DNA of 7,982 nt from an uncultured Pirellulaceae bacterium (GCA_934255105.1 CAKQNH010000184.1:1-7982), one strand, 5' to 3'. Shown: positions 1 through 7,309, counted from the first letter of the stretch. The notes: generated by a model from the sequence alone, not told the origin. Made by a program: numbers and translations.

Positions 1-144
1 CCACTAGGCATTGGGTACTCCATCACTGCTTTTTACGCTCAATCGCATTTGTACATTACAAATGGGAAGAAGTTACGCCTCGGCCAGACCGCTAGCCGTA
101 GCGATCGTGAGCCACTTGCTTTGGGTGATGTCACTCCCCCCTGA
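1..144 (+). CDS. C-terminal end of an upstream gene, unrecognised (5' partial)
   Basis: Frame 1 is open from the first base to a TGA at 142-144, giving 47 codons. The predicted tail contains residues such as GIGYSITAFYAQSHLYITNG and ends in GDVTPP. The composition (aromatic and small residues, few rare codons) looks like real protein. The stop lies only 9 bp before the ATG of the next gene, the spacing expected inside an operon. I do not recognise the family, and too little is present for a domain call. A chance open stretch of 47 codons cannot be excluded, so confidence is moderate. If it is real, the large surface-protein gene downstream is not first in its transcript, and its promoter lies outside the window. 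Confidence 0.45.
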   Translation, partial: PLGIGYSITAFYAQSHLYITNGKKLRLGQTASRSDREPLALGDVTPP

Positions 145-153
145 GAATCAGCT

Positions 154-3100
154 ATGAAGTCAAGACCAAAATTACAACGTCGTCGTCGCTGCCGTACACT
201 GCGAGTTGAACCACTTGAACGCCGCGCGCTGTTGAGTGCGGATATGTTCCTCCCTCCGCTCGCACCTGTTGACTGGATGGACGGAGGCGATGTTGCGACA
301 ATCGAGAGGTCCGTCCCCGCTCCGGCGGTCGCGGCATTGATGCCGTTGATGGAGCACAGTGATTCCACTGCGGTCGGAATGCAACACGATCCTTTCCTTC
401 CGAACTTTGCCACCCTCGCTCCGCTACCCGGCGGGCAATTGCGGCAGTCTCACGGAGACGGCAATTGGAGTGACCTGTTTAGCACAGCGGGACCGAATGA
501 CATAATTGAAATTCGGAATCATGTTGTTCTCAACGTATCGGCGGATGTCCACACGATCGTGATCGCCAATGGCGGGCGTCTGGAGTTTGCCAACAATCAA
601 AACCTGTCGCTGGGCGTCGTCACCCTGCAAGTGCTTGCCGGGGGTGAGCTTATCATCGGCACACAGCAGTCGCCGATTCAGAGCGACGTGCAGATCATCT
701 TTAAGGATGTGCCCATCGATCCCAGTCGCGACCCCGGTCAGTACGGCAATGGATTGATCGCCGCTGGCGTGGTGCGAATGCACGGTCGTGCGCTGGGATC
801 ACCCTTTGTGCGGCTAGATGCCGAAGCAACCGCAGGTAGTGATCAATTGGCGGTCAACGGTGATTTGAGCGGCTGGCGAGCTGGGGACACACTCCTGTTT
901 CCCGACAGTCGCCAGATCTACTATATGGATCTCGTTTCCGACAAATTGAATCATTACGAAACGAGCTCCTTCGCTGGAGCAGCAAATGGCAAGGTCTCGC
1001 TCACTGCTCCACTAAGCTATGATCATCTGGGGGCTCGTGATGCCGATGGAGAGTTGCGTTTTACGCCGCATATCGCCAATCTTACACGAAACATCACGAT
1101 CCGATCGGAAAATCCCGAAGGAACCCGCGGGCACACGTTGTACATGGGTCGCGCCGACGTCGATATTCGCTACGTGAATTTTCAGGATCTGGGACGGACG
1201 ACGAACGCTCCCCTCGATGATACCGTCTTCGATAGCTCAGGCAACGCCACACATATCGGCACCAACCAAGGGGCGCGATATCCCCTGCACACGCACCATT
1301 TGATTGGTCCTGAATCTGGGCAAGCGAACGGTTACCAGTTTGCCTTGATTGGTAACTCGGTCGCCAACAATTCCAACGCCGGCCGACTCAAATGGGGTAT
1401 TGTGCTCCACAATTCGCACTATGGACTCGTCGACAGCAACACCGTATACAACTTCTCAGGGGCGGGCATCGTCACCGAAGACGGTAGCGAAAGCTACAAC
1501 ATGTTCTCGAGTAATTTCGTCAGTCGCATCGATGGTACGCGCGGTCGTGGCAAGTTCACCGATGGCCGAGAAGGAGCGGGATTCTGGTTGAACGGTCCGA
1601 ATAACTCATTTGTTGGAAACGTTGTCAGTGGTGCCCAAAAGTCAGGTTTTGCGATTTATGGCAGTGCTAATTCAGGCAAACCCGCAGTTGCAATTCCTGC
1701 ATTCCAAGGTGCAAATCCTCATGGTCCCGATCATGAGATGGTGGCTCCGCAAAGCATGCACGTACGCCAGTTTGATAAAAATGAAGCATACGCGAGCCAT
1801 ATGGGTGTCGAAATTTGGTATTTGGGTTATCAGAATTACTACAATCCCACGACGCTGCCACTGGGTGAAACCGAATTCAATGATCTCCATCTATGGCATG
1901 TCAGCCACACTGCCGTTTTCGGAGAGCAAGCCAACAAGTTGACAATCCGAAATTTGGTGGTGATTGGAGACCAGTCTCTAATGACTTACTACAATAGCCC
2001 AACTGGAATCTACATAAGGAGAGTCAATGATTTCACGAGCAATAATTCAATTATTGAGAATATGCGAACCGGAATAATTGTTCCGGAGCGGACGGGGCGA
2101 TTGGGTACGGGGATTTCCCTATACGAGGTTTCGCCATTTTTGATCGAAGGCGGTCTGTTACGAAACAGCGTCAATATAAAAATCCAAACCCCTGCTGAAG
2201 AAGCATCTAGCGATCGGCCGCCACGCTATACAATAATCCGTAACGTGCAATATGAGTTGAACGACGGTAGCGCCGTTCCCGTCAATAATATTGTCATGAA
2301 CTACTACGGCGGTCGCGTGACTTGGGTTGTGCAGCCTGACGTGGTTGAAGTCGAAGGTTATGACGGAGAGTCCGGAAAAGACTTCAGGCTGTATTACAAC
2401 GAGCAGCGTCCAGATTTTGTCGTCCCCCAAACGGGATCAATCTATTCCTCACCGGTTTCGCCGGTCGGTGCGCCCGTGGCTGGGTTGACGAACGCTGAGG
2501 CCTGGCGAACATACGGAATTGCGGTGGGCGGCGAAGTCGCTCCGGGCGATGAGACGAGTTCGGAAAGGCTAACGGTCTCGGGCGTGGTAGGGCTCGCTTT
2601 TCCGTTAGCTCAACACCTCGTCCCGCCCGCCATTACGGCGGTCGATCCTGATTCAGGAGTGGTAGGCGATTTTGTCACTAGTAATGGCAAACTGCTTTTA
2701 TTTGGTGTGGCGCGCCCTTCGATGCCGGTTGTCCTATACCGAGACGGTGTGATTATTGGGAACACGGTTGCCAACAGCCGCGGCAAGTGGCAATATGATA
2801 ACCGCAGTGTGCAACTCACTAGCGGCAGCTACGAATTTGCAGTCTCGTCTCCGATCCCCGGTGACAACGGCACGCTTTCCGAGCCAGTCGTGGTAAGCGT
2901 ATTTACGCAGACACCCAGCGTAATCGGTACGGACTTTACCATTAACGAGGGTATGGAGGTTAGTTCCGTGGTGGGAACTGTCGCCAGCAGCGACCGCGAT
3001 CTCGGTGATTCCGTTAACCTGCAAATTGTCTCAGGAAATTCAGGTCGTTTGTTCAAGTTGGACGTCGTTTCAGGGCGACTGTCGATTGCCAAGGATCTCG

Positions 3101-4113
3101 GGAAGGTAATCAATCGCGGCACTCACCAACTGGAAATCCTAGGTACCGACCGTGCTGGCTTGATCAGCCGCGCCACCGTACAAGTAACGATCACCGCGCG
3201 TCCTGCCGGACCGTGGCTCACCGAGTTGAATTACCCGCAATTTGCGGAACTCTCACCAGCAGAAATTGGATTTTTAACGCCGGAGCAACTTTCCACAATA
3301 CCCAGCCAGAGTAGGTTTTCGCAAATACCTGAGGCATCGCGTGCCGCGCTTACAGGCGACCAAGTTCGCGGTTTAAATTTGCAACCCGAAGGCATGATAT
3401 CGGGACTGAATGAGCAGCAGATACTGCAGCTCTCAGATGCTCAAGTTCGCGAGATCGGCGGAGGAAGTTATGGCTACCTGGACTACGCTCAACTACCACC
3501 ATCCAAAATTACGCTATTGACACCGCAGCAATTGGCCAAGATTCCCAGTCAAACTAGCTTTTTGAGAATGTCTGCGGCATCGCGTGCCGCACTCACCGGC
3601 GACCAGGTTCGCGGGTTGAATTTCCAGCTCCCAGGCATGATATCGGGGCTGACTGACCAGCAGATGCTGCAGCTCTCGGATGCTCAGGTTCGTGAGATCG
3701 GCGTAGGGACTTATGGCTACTTGGACTACGCGCAATTACCCCCGTCCAAAATTAAGCTATTGACGACGCAGCAACTGGCCAAGATTCCCAGTCAGACTAG
3801 CTTTTTGCGAATGTCTGCGGCATCGCGTGCCGAGCTTACCGGCGAGCAGGTTCGCGGATTAAATTTCCAGCTCGCCGGTATGATTTCGGGACTGAACGAG
3901 CAGCAGATACTACAGCTCTCAGATACCCAAATTCGTCAGATCGGAGAAGGGACTTATGGCTACCTGGATTATGCCCAATTGCCAGCGTCCAAAATTACGC
4001 TATTGACTGCGCAGCAAATGGCGAAGATTCCCAACCTGTCTAGTTTTTTGCTAATACCTGAAGCAGCGCGTGCCGCGCTCACTGCCGACCAAATTCGCGG
4101 ATTAACTTTTTAG
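154..4113 (+). CDS. Large exported G8 / beta-helix / Ig-like / cadherin-like surface protein with C-terminal 81-aa repeats
   Basis: This encodes a 1319-residue protein. The ATG at 154 is chosen because an in-frame TGA lies at 142-144 and the leader motif follows at once; a weak GAG lies 8 bases upstream. Visible order: basic N-terminus with RRRR (9-12); VEPLERRALLSA (18-29), a planctomycete export-type motif; G8 domain (about 104-225), glycine-rich beta-strands ending near an HGRA; right-handed beta-helix (about 330-700), with RYPLHTHH (375-382) resembling the RYPIHFH motif of G8 proteins such as CEMIP/TMEM2; bacterial Ig-like domain (about 823-918) with VLYRDG (860-865) and W879; cadherin-like domain (about 921-1018); 81-residue repeats from 1025 to the end. 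The only cysteine is C13. No C-terminal anchor, dockerin or PEP-CTERM signal is visible. The role is inferred as an extracellular structural, adhesive or glycan-binding protein; catalysis is not shown. The C-terminus looks truncated, because the stop falls mid-repeat at a codon that is CAG in the previous unit. Confidence 0.9.
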   Translation: MKSRPKLQRRRRCRTLRVEPLERRALLSADMFLPPLAPVDWMDGGDVATIERSVPAPAVAALMPLMEHSDSTAVGMQHDPFLPNFATLAPLPGGQLRQSHGDGNWSDLFSTAGPNDIIEIRNHVVLNVSADVHTIVIANGGRLEFANNQNLSLGVVTLQVLAGGELIIGTQQSPIQSDVQIIFKDVPIDPSRDPGQYGNGLIAAGVVRMHGRALGSPFVRLDAEATAGSDQLAVNGDLSGWRAGDTLLFPDSRQIYYMDLVSDKLNHYETSSFAGAANGKVSLTAPLSYDHLGARDADGELRFTPHIANLTRNITIRSENPEGTRGHTLYMGRADVDIRYVNFQDLGRTTNAPLDDTVFDSSGNATHIGTNQGARYPLHTHHLIGPESGQANGYQFALIGNSVANNSNAGRLKWGIVLHNSHYGLVDSNTVYNFSGAGIVTEDGSESYNMFSSNFVSRIDGTRGRGKFTDGREGAGFWLNGPNNSFVGNVVSGAQKSGFAIYGSANSGKPAVAIPAFQGANPHGPDHEMVAPQSMHVRQFDKNEAYASHMGVEIWYLGYQNYYNPTTLPLGETEFNDLHLWHVSHTAVFGEQANKLTIRNLVVIGDQSLMTYYNSPTGIYIRRVNDFTSNNSIIENMRTGIIVPERTGRLGTGISLYEVSPFLIEGGLLRNSVNIKIQTPAEEASSDRPPRYTIIRNVQYELNDGSAVPVNNIVMNYYGGRVTWVVQPDVVEVEGYDGESGKDFRLYYNEQRPDFVVPQTGSIYSSPVSPVGAPVAGLTNAEAWRTYGIAVGGEVAPGDETSSERLTVSGVVGLAFPLAQHLVPPAITAVDPDSGVVGDFVTSNGKLLLFGVARPSMPVVLYRDGVIIGNTVANSRGKWQYDNRSVQLTSGSYEFAVSSPIPGDNGTLSEPVVVSVFTQTPSVIGTDFTINEGMEVSSVVGTVASSDRDLGDSVNLQIVSGNSGRLFKLDVVSGRLSIAKDLGKVINRGTHQLEILGTDRAGLISRATVQVTITARPAGPWLTELNYPQFAELSPAEIGFLTPEQLSTIPSQSRFSQIPEASRAALTGDQVRGLNLQPEGMISGLNEQQILQLSDAQVREIGGGSYGYLDYAQLPPSKITLLTPQQLAKIPSQTSFLRMSAASRAALTGDQVRGLNFQLPGMISGLTDQQMLQLSDAQVREIGVGTYGYLDYAQLPPSKIKLLTTQQLAKIPSQTSFLRMSAASRAELTGEQVRGLNFQLAGMISGLNEQQILQLSDTQIRQIGEGTYGYLDYAQLPASKITLLTAQQMAKIPNLSSFLLIPEAARAALTADQIRGLTF
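205..240 (+). other. Planctomycete-type N-terminal export motif (VEPLERRALLSA)
   Basis: Residues 18-29 of the large surface protein match the LEPxxLLSA-like motif found near the N-terminus of many large planctomycete extracellular proteins. It follows a strongly basic stretch and is not followed by a classical hydrophobic signal core: the next residues are DMFLPPLAP. Processing after the final Ala is plausible but not shown. This motif is the strongest taxonomic clue in the window. Confidence 0.8.
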
Positions 4114-4352
4114 ATCATAGGTGCGATGGCGGATCTGAAAGACCAGCAGAAATTGCAACATTCAAATGCCCAAGTTCGAGAGTTCGGCGGAGGAAGCGGT
4201 GGCTACTTGGATCACGTCCAATTACCACCACCAAAGATGACTCCGTTGACGATCCAGCAATTGCCAAAGGTCCTAAGCCATAGCGGCTTTTTTAACTACA
4301 TGAGGCATTGGATGCGCGTCTTTCTTCTCACGGTTTGGCAACCGAAGTTTGA
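3226..4352 (+). repeat. Tandem 243-bp (81-aa) coding repeats, about 4.5 units, the last ones degenerate
   Basis: Unit boundaries, taken at the Leu of the LDYAQL or LNYPQF motif, fall at 3226, 3478, 3721, 3964 and 4207. The first unit is 252 bp, with three extra residues near its start; the next intervals are exactly 243 bp. Each unit carries four related short motifs (such as LTPQQL, LTGDQV, LNEQQI, LSDAQV), which suggests an older, shorter internal repeat. Units 1-3 and the start of unit 4 are well conserved and in frame. Unit 4 is interrupted by TAG at 4111-4113. Unit 5 (4207 to about 4352) is diverged and loses one base, since its Glu-Ala codons lie 242 rather than 243 bp after those of unit 4. 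The protein family of the repeat is not known to me. Confidence 0.93.
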
Positions 4353-4395
4353 GGAGCTTAACTGTGGGAGCAGCTGGACAGTGAGCCATTTGTGA
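4114..4395 (+). pseudogene. Decaying 3' continuation of the surface-protein gene behind a nonsense codon
   Basis: The reading frame of the surface protein stays open after its TAG, up to TGA at 4393-4395. The first 60 or so codons clearly continue the 81-aa repeat: DQQKLQ for EQQILQ, NAQVREFGGGSGGYLDH for DAQVREIGGGSYGYLDY, VQLPPPKMTPLTIQQLPK for AQLPPSKITLLTPQQLAK. By eye, about 35 of 64 residues match the intact units, with hydrophobic positions replaced (Ile to Lys, Leu to His, Leu to Pro). A one-base loss between about 4288 and 4301 then moves the remaining repeat into another frame (HEALDARLS against PEASRAALT), which ends at TGA 4350-4352. An ATG at 4126 could begin an 89-codon frame, but no ribosome binding site supports it. 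It is best read as a dead tail of the gene upstream. Confidence 0.8.
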
Positions 4396-4458
4396 GCGAC
4401 GAGGCGCTAACGCTGATCCCTTGCGATTGATACCGGCGGGCAGCGCCTCGCCGCTCAC
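4392..4458. terminator. Large imperfect inverted repeat after the surface-protein gene, terminator-like
   Basis: The 17-base arm at 4392-4408 (GTGAGCGACGAGGCGCT) pairs with 4442-4458 (AGCGCCTCGCCGCTCAC) at 16 of 17 positions, across a 33-base loop. The left arm overlaps the TGA that closes the relic reading frame at 4393-4395, as expected for a gene-end structure. No T-run follows the right arm, so it is not a classical intrinsic terminator. It may instead be an RNA-stabilising 3' structure, a two-way transcription barrier or a small mobile-repeat remnant. A competing short stem is possible inside it (CGCTG at 4411-4415 with CAGCG at 4441-4445). Confidence 0.5.
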
Positions 4459-4642
4459 TCGACTAGGTCCCGATCTTACTGGGATCAATTGTGGTTGATT
4501 TCCAGGTTTTGGAAGATACCTGGCTGCCGTCGAAGGCGAGCCTTGCTGAGGAAAGGATTTACGGCGCGCATGGTGAACCCGCTATTGCATGGAGGCAGAA
4601 CCGATTCTAAAAAACGTAAGAACAACAAATGACGAATAGACA
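4459..4642. other. Rest of the intergenic region, no supported gene
   Basis: Between the inverted repeat and the GTG of the lyase-like gene I find no convincing coding region. Two frames are open by chance or as relics: 4417-4632 (its only ATG, at 4570, gives 20 codons) and 4467-4607 (no start). Neither has a ribosome binding site or a recognisable product. The last 40 bases are A-rich (AAAAAACG near 4608-4615), as expected for a 5' untranslated leader. Any promoter of the downstream pair of genes should lie here. Confidence 0.5.
4585..4613 (+). promoter_or_regulatory. Weak candidate sigma-70-like promoter for the lyase-like gene
   Basis: TTGCAT (4585-4590) is separated by 17 bases from TAAAAA (4608-4613), about 30 bases before the GTG at 4643. 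The hexamers match the consensus at only 3 of 6 and 4 of 6 positions. The correct spacing and the location in the only sizeable gap are the main support. Planctomycete promoters are often poorly consensus-like, so this is only a suggestion. Confidence 0.2.
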
Positions 4643-7270
4643 GTGAACGACGCAGTCACCATTTCCAATTTTTGCTATGGCTCAATCTCGGTTGGAGAAG
4701 TGAACAGTACTCGCGGTGGTACGATCTGCGAAGCTGCGGTTCCCTTCGGCGAGGGGCAGGTTTTCGACGTTGGAAACGTGCGGCTGCGCGACAATGCTGG
4801 AAGCTCCATCCGATGTGACGTGGATGTCACACTGCGCTGGCCTGACGGGTCGGCTCGGTGGGCACGGTTGACTTGGACTGCTGTGCACGGACAGATATTT
4901 CACGTGATCTGGGAAGCCGTGGCAGAAGCGGATCAAGACGAGCAGTCCGCTGACGGTATTGTCCTGCCGGAAATACCTGCTCTCGCTAGTGAGTCTATAG
5001 CAATGCGAACCATCGACCAGGAACTCGACACCAGCCTGGCGGTCACTCTGGAGATTGTCAGCGTCGACGGAACTCGGCAGACCCATTGCATCGCCGCGAA
5101 ATGCTGCGATGCTCTGGAACCTTGTTCAACCGTCGGTACGATGTCCCGCGAAGGAGTGACTTGCGATGACGAGTCGCAGCTCCCCGGCAACAGTTCACTC
5201 GTTCCATCGACGATTACTCGGTCGTATCACGACCAACAGACACAGCGACGGTTGGTGACTCTCCGCAATCCTCGCGCCGCATCGCATCCCGGCGGTATCT
5301 GGGAACTTGGAGATCCAAATGCTGAGCAGATCGAGTCGGCTCGTATCGTCATCCGGCCCCGATCCAACGATGATACGCCGCGTCGGCGGATATTGAAAAT
5401 TCAAACTAAGACGCAGTCAGCCGGTCGCTGGCAGGGTTCAGCTCCGCCGTGGCGATTGTCGCAACTCGGAAGCGGCGGCAGAAATTTCCAAGGCCCAGTT
5501 CACGCCAATCGCGATGGAAAGATCCCCATAACTGTCCGAGGTTTTCGAGTCGCCACGGGCGGTGATGACGACAAAGGTGAAGGCGTAGACAGTGGCGGGC
5601 GAGCAACCCCGTCAATGATCTGCGAGTGGGACGACGGCACCGCAGTGGGAATTTTTATCCCCAAGTTTTGGCAACAATTTCCCAAGGCGATTGGATGCAC
5701 GGACGGTGAGATTGCGATTGATATTTTCCCCTCCGAGTTTGGCGTGATCCATGAACTGCAACCGGGAGAACAGACAAGCTTCGAGTTTTGGCTCATTACG
5801 GGGAACATAAAAACGGTCCAGCAGCGTCTTGAGGCGGTTGAAAATCCGCTGCTGCCGCGAATCGATCCGACCGCGTTTTGCCAAACTGCGGTGATTCCAT
5901 GGCTGACGCCGCGAGATGCGACCGTCAGTCCGGAGTATGTTAAGTATCTGCGCCTCGTCGACCAAGCGATCCAGGGCGGCACTAGCTTTTTCAGTAAACG
6001 CGAGCGGATCGACGAGTATGGTTGGCGGAACTTTGGCGACGCCTTTGCCGATCATGAATCGGCGTACCGCGATTCCGAACATCCCAACGATCTCTTTGTG
6101 TCGCACTACAACAATCAGTACGACATGATCTATGGGCTCGGCGTCCAGTACCTCACCGGCGGTGATGCAAAATACCTGGAACTGATGCAGGATTTAGCGC
6201 GGCACGTGATCGATATCGATATCTATCATACCGATGACGATTTACCGTGCTACAACCACGGGCTTTTCTGGCATACCGCGCACTACATCGATGCGGGATT
6301 GTCAACTCACCGTGGGTACCCGCGAGGCAGTTGCGGCGGTGGTCCCTCGTCCGGGCACGCCTACGCTCGCGGGCTGCTACTGTATTACAGCATCACCGGA
6401 GATCCGACGGCCTCCGAGGCGGTGGAAAAGTTGGGCGAGTGGATGATCGCCGCCGAAGACGGTCGTCACACGAGATACCGATGGTTGGCCGGTGGTGAGA
6501 CAGGACTGACTAGCGCCAGCGGTTTTGAGTCCTACCACGGCCCCGGTCGCGGGCCAGGAAATGCGATCGAAGTCTTATTGTCGGCCTATGAATTAACGCA
6601 GCAGCGGCGGTTTCTCGATCAATGTGAGCTACTGATTCGGCGCTGCGTCCATCCCGATGTCGACCCTGAATCACTCGATTTGCTCGACGTCGAGAACAAA
6701 TGGTTCTATCTGATCTTCCTGCAAGCGCTGGGGCGGTATTTGGAAGTTAAAATTTCGACGAATGAGATTGACAGTATGTACGCGTATGGTCAGCGGACGT
6801 TGCTGCGTTACGCCGATTGGATGGCCGAGCATGAACAACCGTTCCTGACGCATCCGCAAAAGCTAGAATATCCCAATGAAACGTGGGCGGCCCAGGATAT
6901 CCGCAAGGCCGAGGTATTCCAGTGGGCGGCCCGGCATGCGACCGGTGATCGGCGCGAGCGATATCTCGAACGGGCAAGGTGGTTTTTCAAACACGCGATC
7001 GAGGAACTCGATGGATTTGAGACCAAAGGTTTATGCCGACCGATCGCATTGCTGTTGGCGAACGGATACTCCTATGAGTTTTTCCACTCGGGAGGTCTGG
7101 ATACGATCCCAATGCCTCCGCACGCTCCGTCAGTATCTTTTGCTCCTCACGCAGTGTTTCAGTCGCAGAAGACGCGGGCGATTCGCAACCTAAAACGCAT
7201 TCTGGTGCTCGCAATGGCTACTCTTGCCGGTACTGTTGTTGCTGGAGTTTGGTGGTGGGTGAATCGTTGA
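4643..7270 (+). CDS. PcRGLX/YetA-like (PL26-type) putative polysaccharide lyase, tail-anchored
   Basis: This encodes 875 residues from GTG 4643. A TAG lies in frame at 4637-4639 and the first domain begins almost at once, so no earlier or later start fits; there is no clear Shine-Dalgarno. The N-terminal part resembles the RIFT-barrel domain of the PcRGLX/YetA family, with WPDGSARW at 66-73. The middle beta-sandwich has EWDDG (328-332) and FWQQFPKAI (342-350). From about 412 an alpha/alpha-toroid region shows YGWRNFGD (459-466), SHYNNQYD (487-494), YNHGLFWHTAHY (537-548) and CGGGPSSGHAYARGL (564-578). Length and order fit rhamnogalacturonan exolyase-like proteins, but substrate and activity are inferred. 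There is no signal peptide. Residues 853-873 form a hydrophobic helix preceded by RNLKR, which predicts a C-terminal anchor with the enzyme domains in the cytoplasm. Sixteen cysteines fit a reducing compartment. The glycosyltransferase gene follows after 39 bp, probably in the same operon. Confidence 0.82.
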   Translation: MNDAVTISNFCYGSISVGEVNSTRGGTICEAAVPFGEGQVFDVGNVRLRDNAGSSIRCDVDVTLRWPDGSARWARLTWTAVHGQIFHVIWEAVAEADQDEQSADGIVLPEIPALASESIAMRTIDQELDTSLAVTLEIVSVDGTRQTHCIAAKCCDALEPCSTVGTMSREGVTCDDESQLPGNSSLVPSTITRSYHDQQTQRRLVTLRNPRAASHPGGIWELGDPNAEQIESARIVIRPRSNDDTPRRRILKIQTKTQSAGRWQGSAPPWRLSQLGSGGRNFQGPVHANRDGKIPITVRGFRVATGGDDDKGEGVDSGGRATPSMICEWDDGTAVGIFIPKFWQQFPKAIGCTDGEIAIDIFPSEFGVIHELQPGEQTSFEFWLITGNIKTVQQRLEAVENPLLPRIDPTAFCQTAVIPWLTPRDATVSPEYVKYLRLVDQAIQGGTSFFSKRERIDEYGWRNFGDAFADHESAYRDSEHPNDLFVSHYNNQYDMIYGLGVQYLTGGDAKYLELMQDLARHVIDIDIYHTDDDLPCYNHGLFWHTAHYIDAGLSTHRGYPRGSCGGGPSSGHAYARGLLLYYSITGDPTASEAVEKLGEWMIAAEDGRHTRYRWLAGGETGLTSASGFESYHGPGRGPGNAIEVLLSAYELTQQRRFLDQCELLIRRCVHPDVDPESLDLLDVENKWFYLIFLQALGRYLEVKISTNEIDSMYAYGQRTLLRYADWMAEHEQPFLTHPQKLEYPNETWAAQDIRKAEVFQWAARHATGDRRERYLERARWFFKHAIEELDGFETKGLCRPIALLLANGYSYEFFHSGGLDTIPMPPHAPSVSFAPHAVFQSQKTRAIRNLKRILVLAMATLAGTVVAGVWWWVNR

Positions 7271-7309
7271 ACGTCGGCGTTCCCCCGCGACTTTTCAAAT
7301 CCGATCGAT

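Noticed and set aside
90..103. Small stem CGCTA-GCCG-TAGCG upstream of the surface-protein gene
   Set aside because: A 5-bp stem is common by chance and lies within the probable coding tail of the upstream gene.
39..413. Minus-strand open frame of 124 codons over the start of the surface-protein gene
   Set aside because: It overlaps the clear planctomycete leader motif on the + strand, and its composition is what an antisense reading of Arg-rich codons gives.
3226..4352. CRISPR-like or mobile repeat array
   Set aside because: The 243-bp units are contiguous, in frame and encode a protein repeat. There are no spacers.
4126..4395. An independent 89-codon gene starting at ATG 4126
   Set aside because: Its first 55 or so residues align with the 81-aa repeat in the same frame as the upstream protein, and no ribosome binding site is visible. 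It is the continuation behind a nonsense codon.
4467..4610. Open frame without a start in the intergenic region, reading VVDFQVLEDTWLPSKASLAE in part
   Set aside because: It is only 47 codons with no start codon and no recognisable family. It could be a relic, but length and evidence are too weak to annotate.
4570..4632. Small ORF of 20 codons (MVNPLLHGG...) before the lyase-like gene
   Set aside because: The purine-rich AGGAAAGGA lies too far upstream for a good ribosome binding site, and such a short frame is expected by chance.
5500..6106. Two long minus-strand open frames (about 160 and 164 codons) inside the lyase-like gene
   Set aside because: They lie opposite a well-supported coding region, overlap each other and show no domain-like motif. 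They are shadows of the + strand gene.
7269..7282. Short stem GAACG-TCGG-CGTTC after the lyase-like stop codon
   Set aside because: Five base pairs with no T-run are too weak to call a terminator, and the glycosyltransferase gene follows directly.
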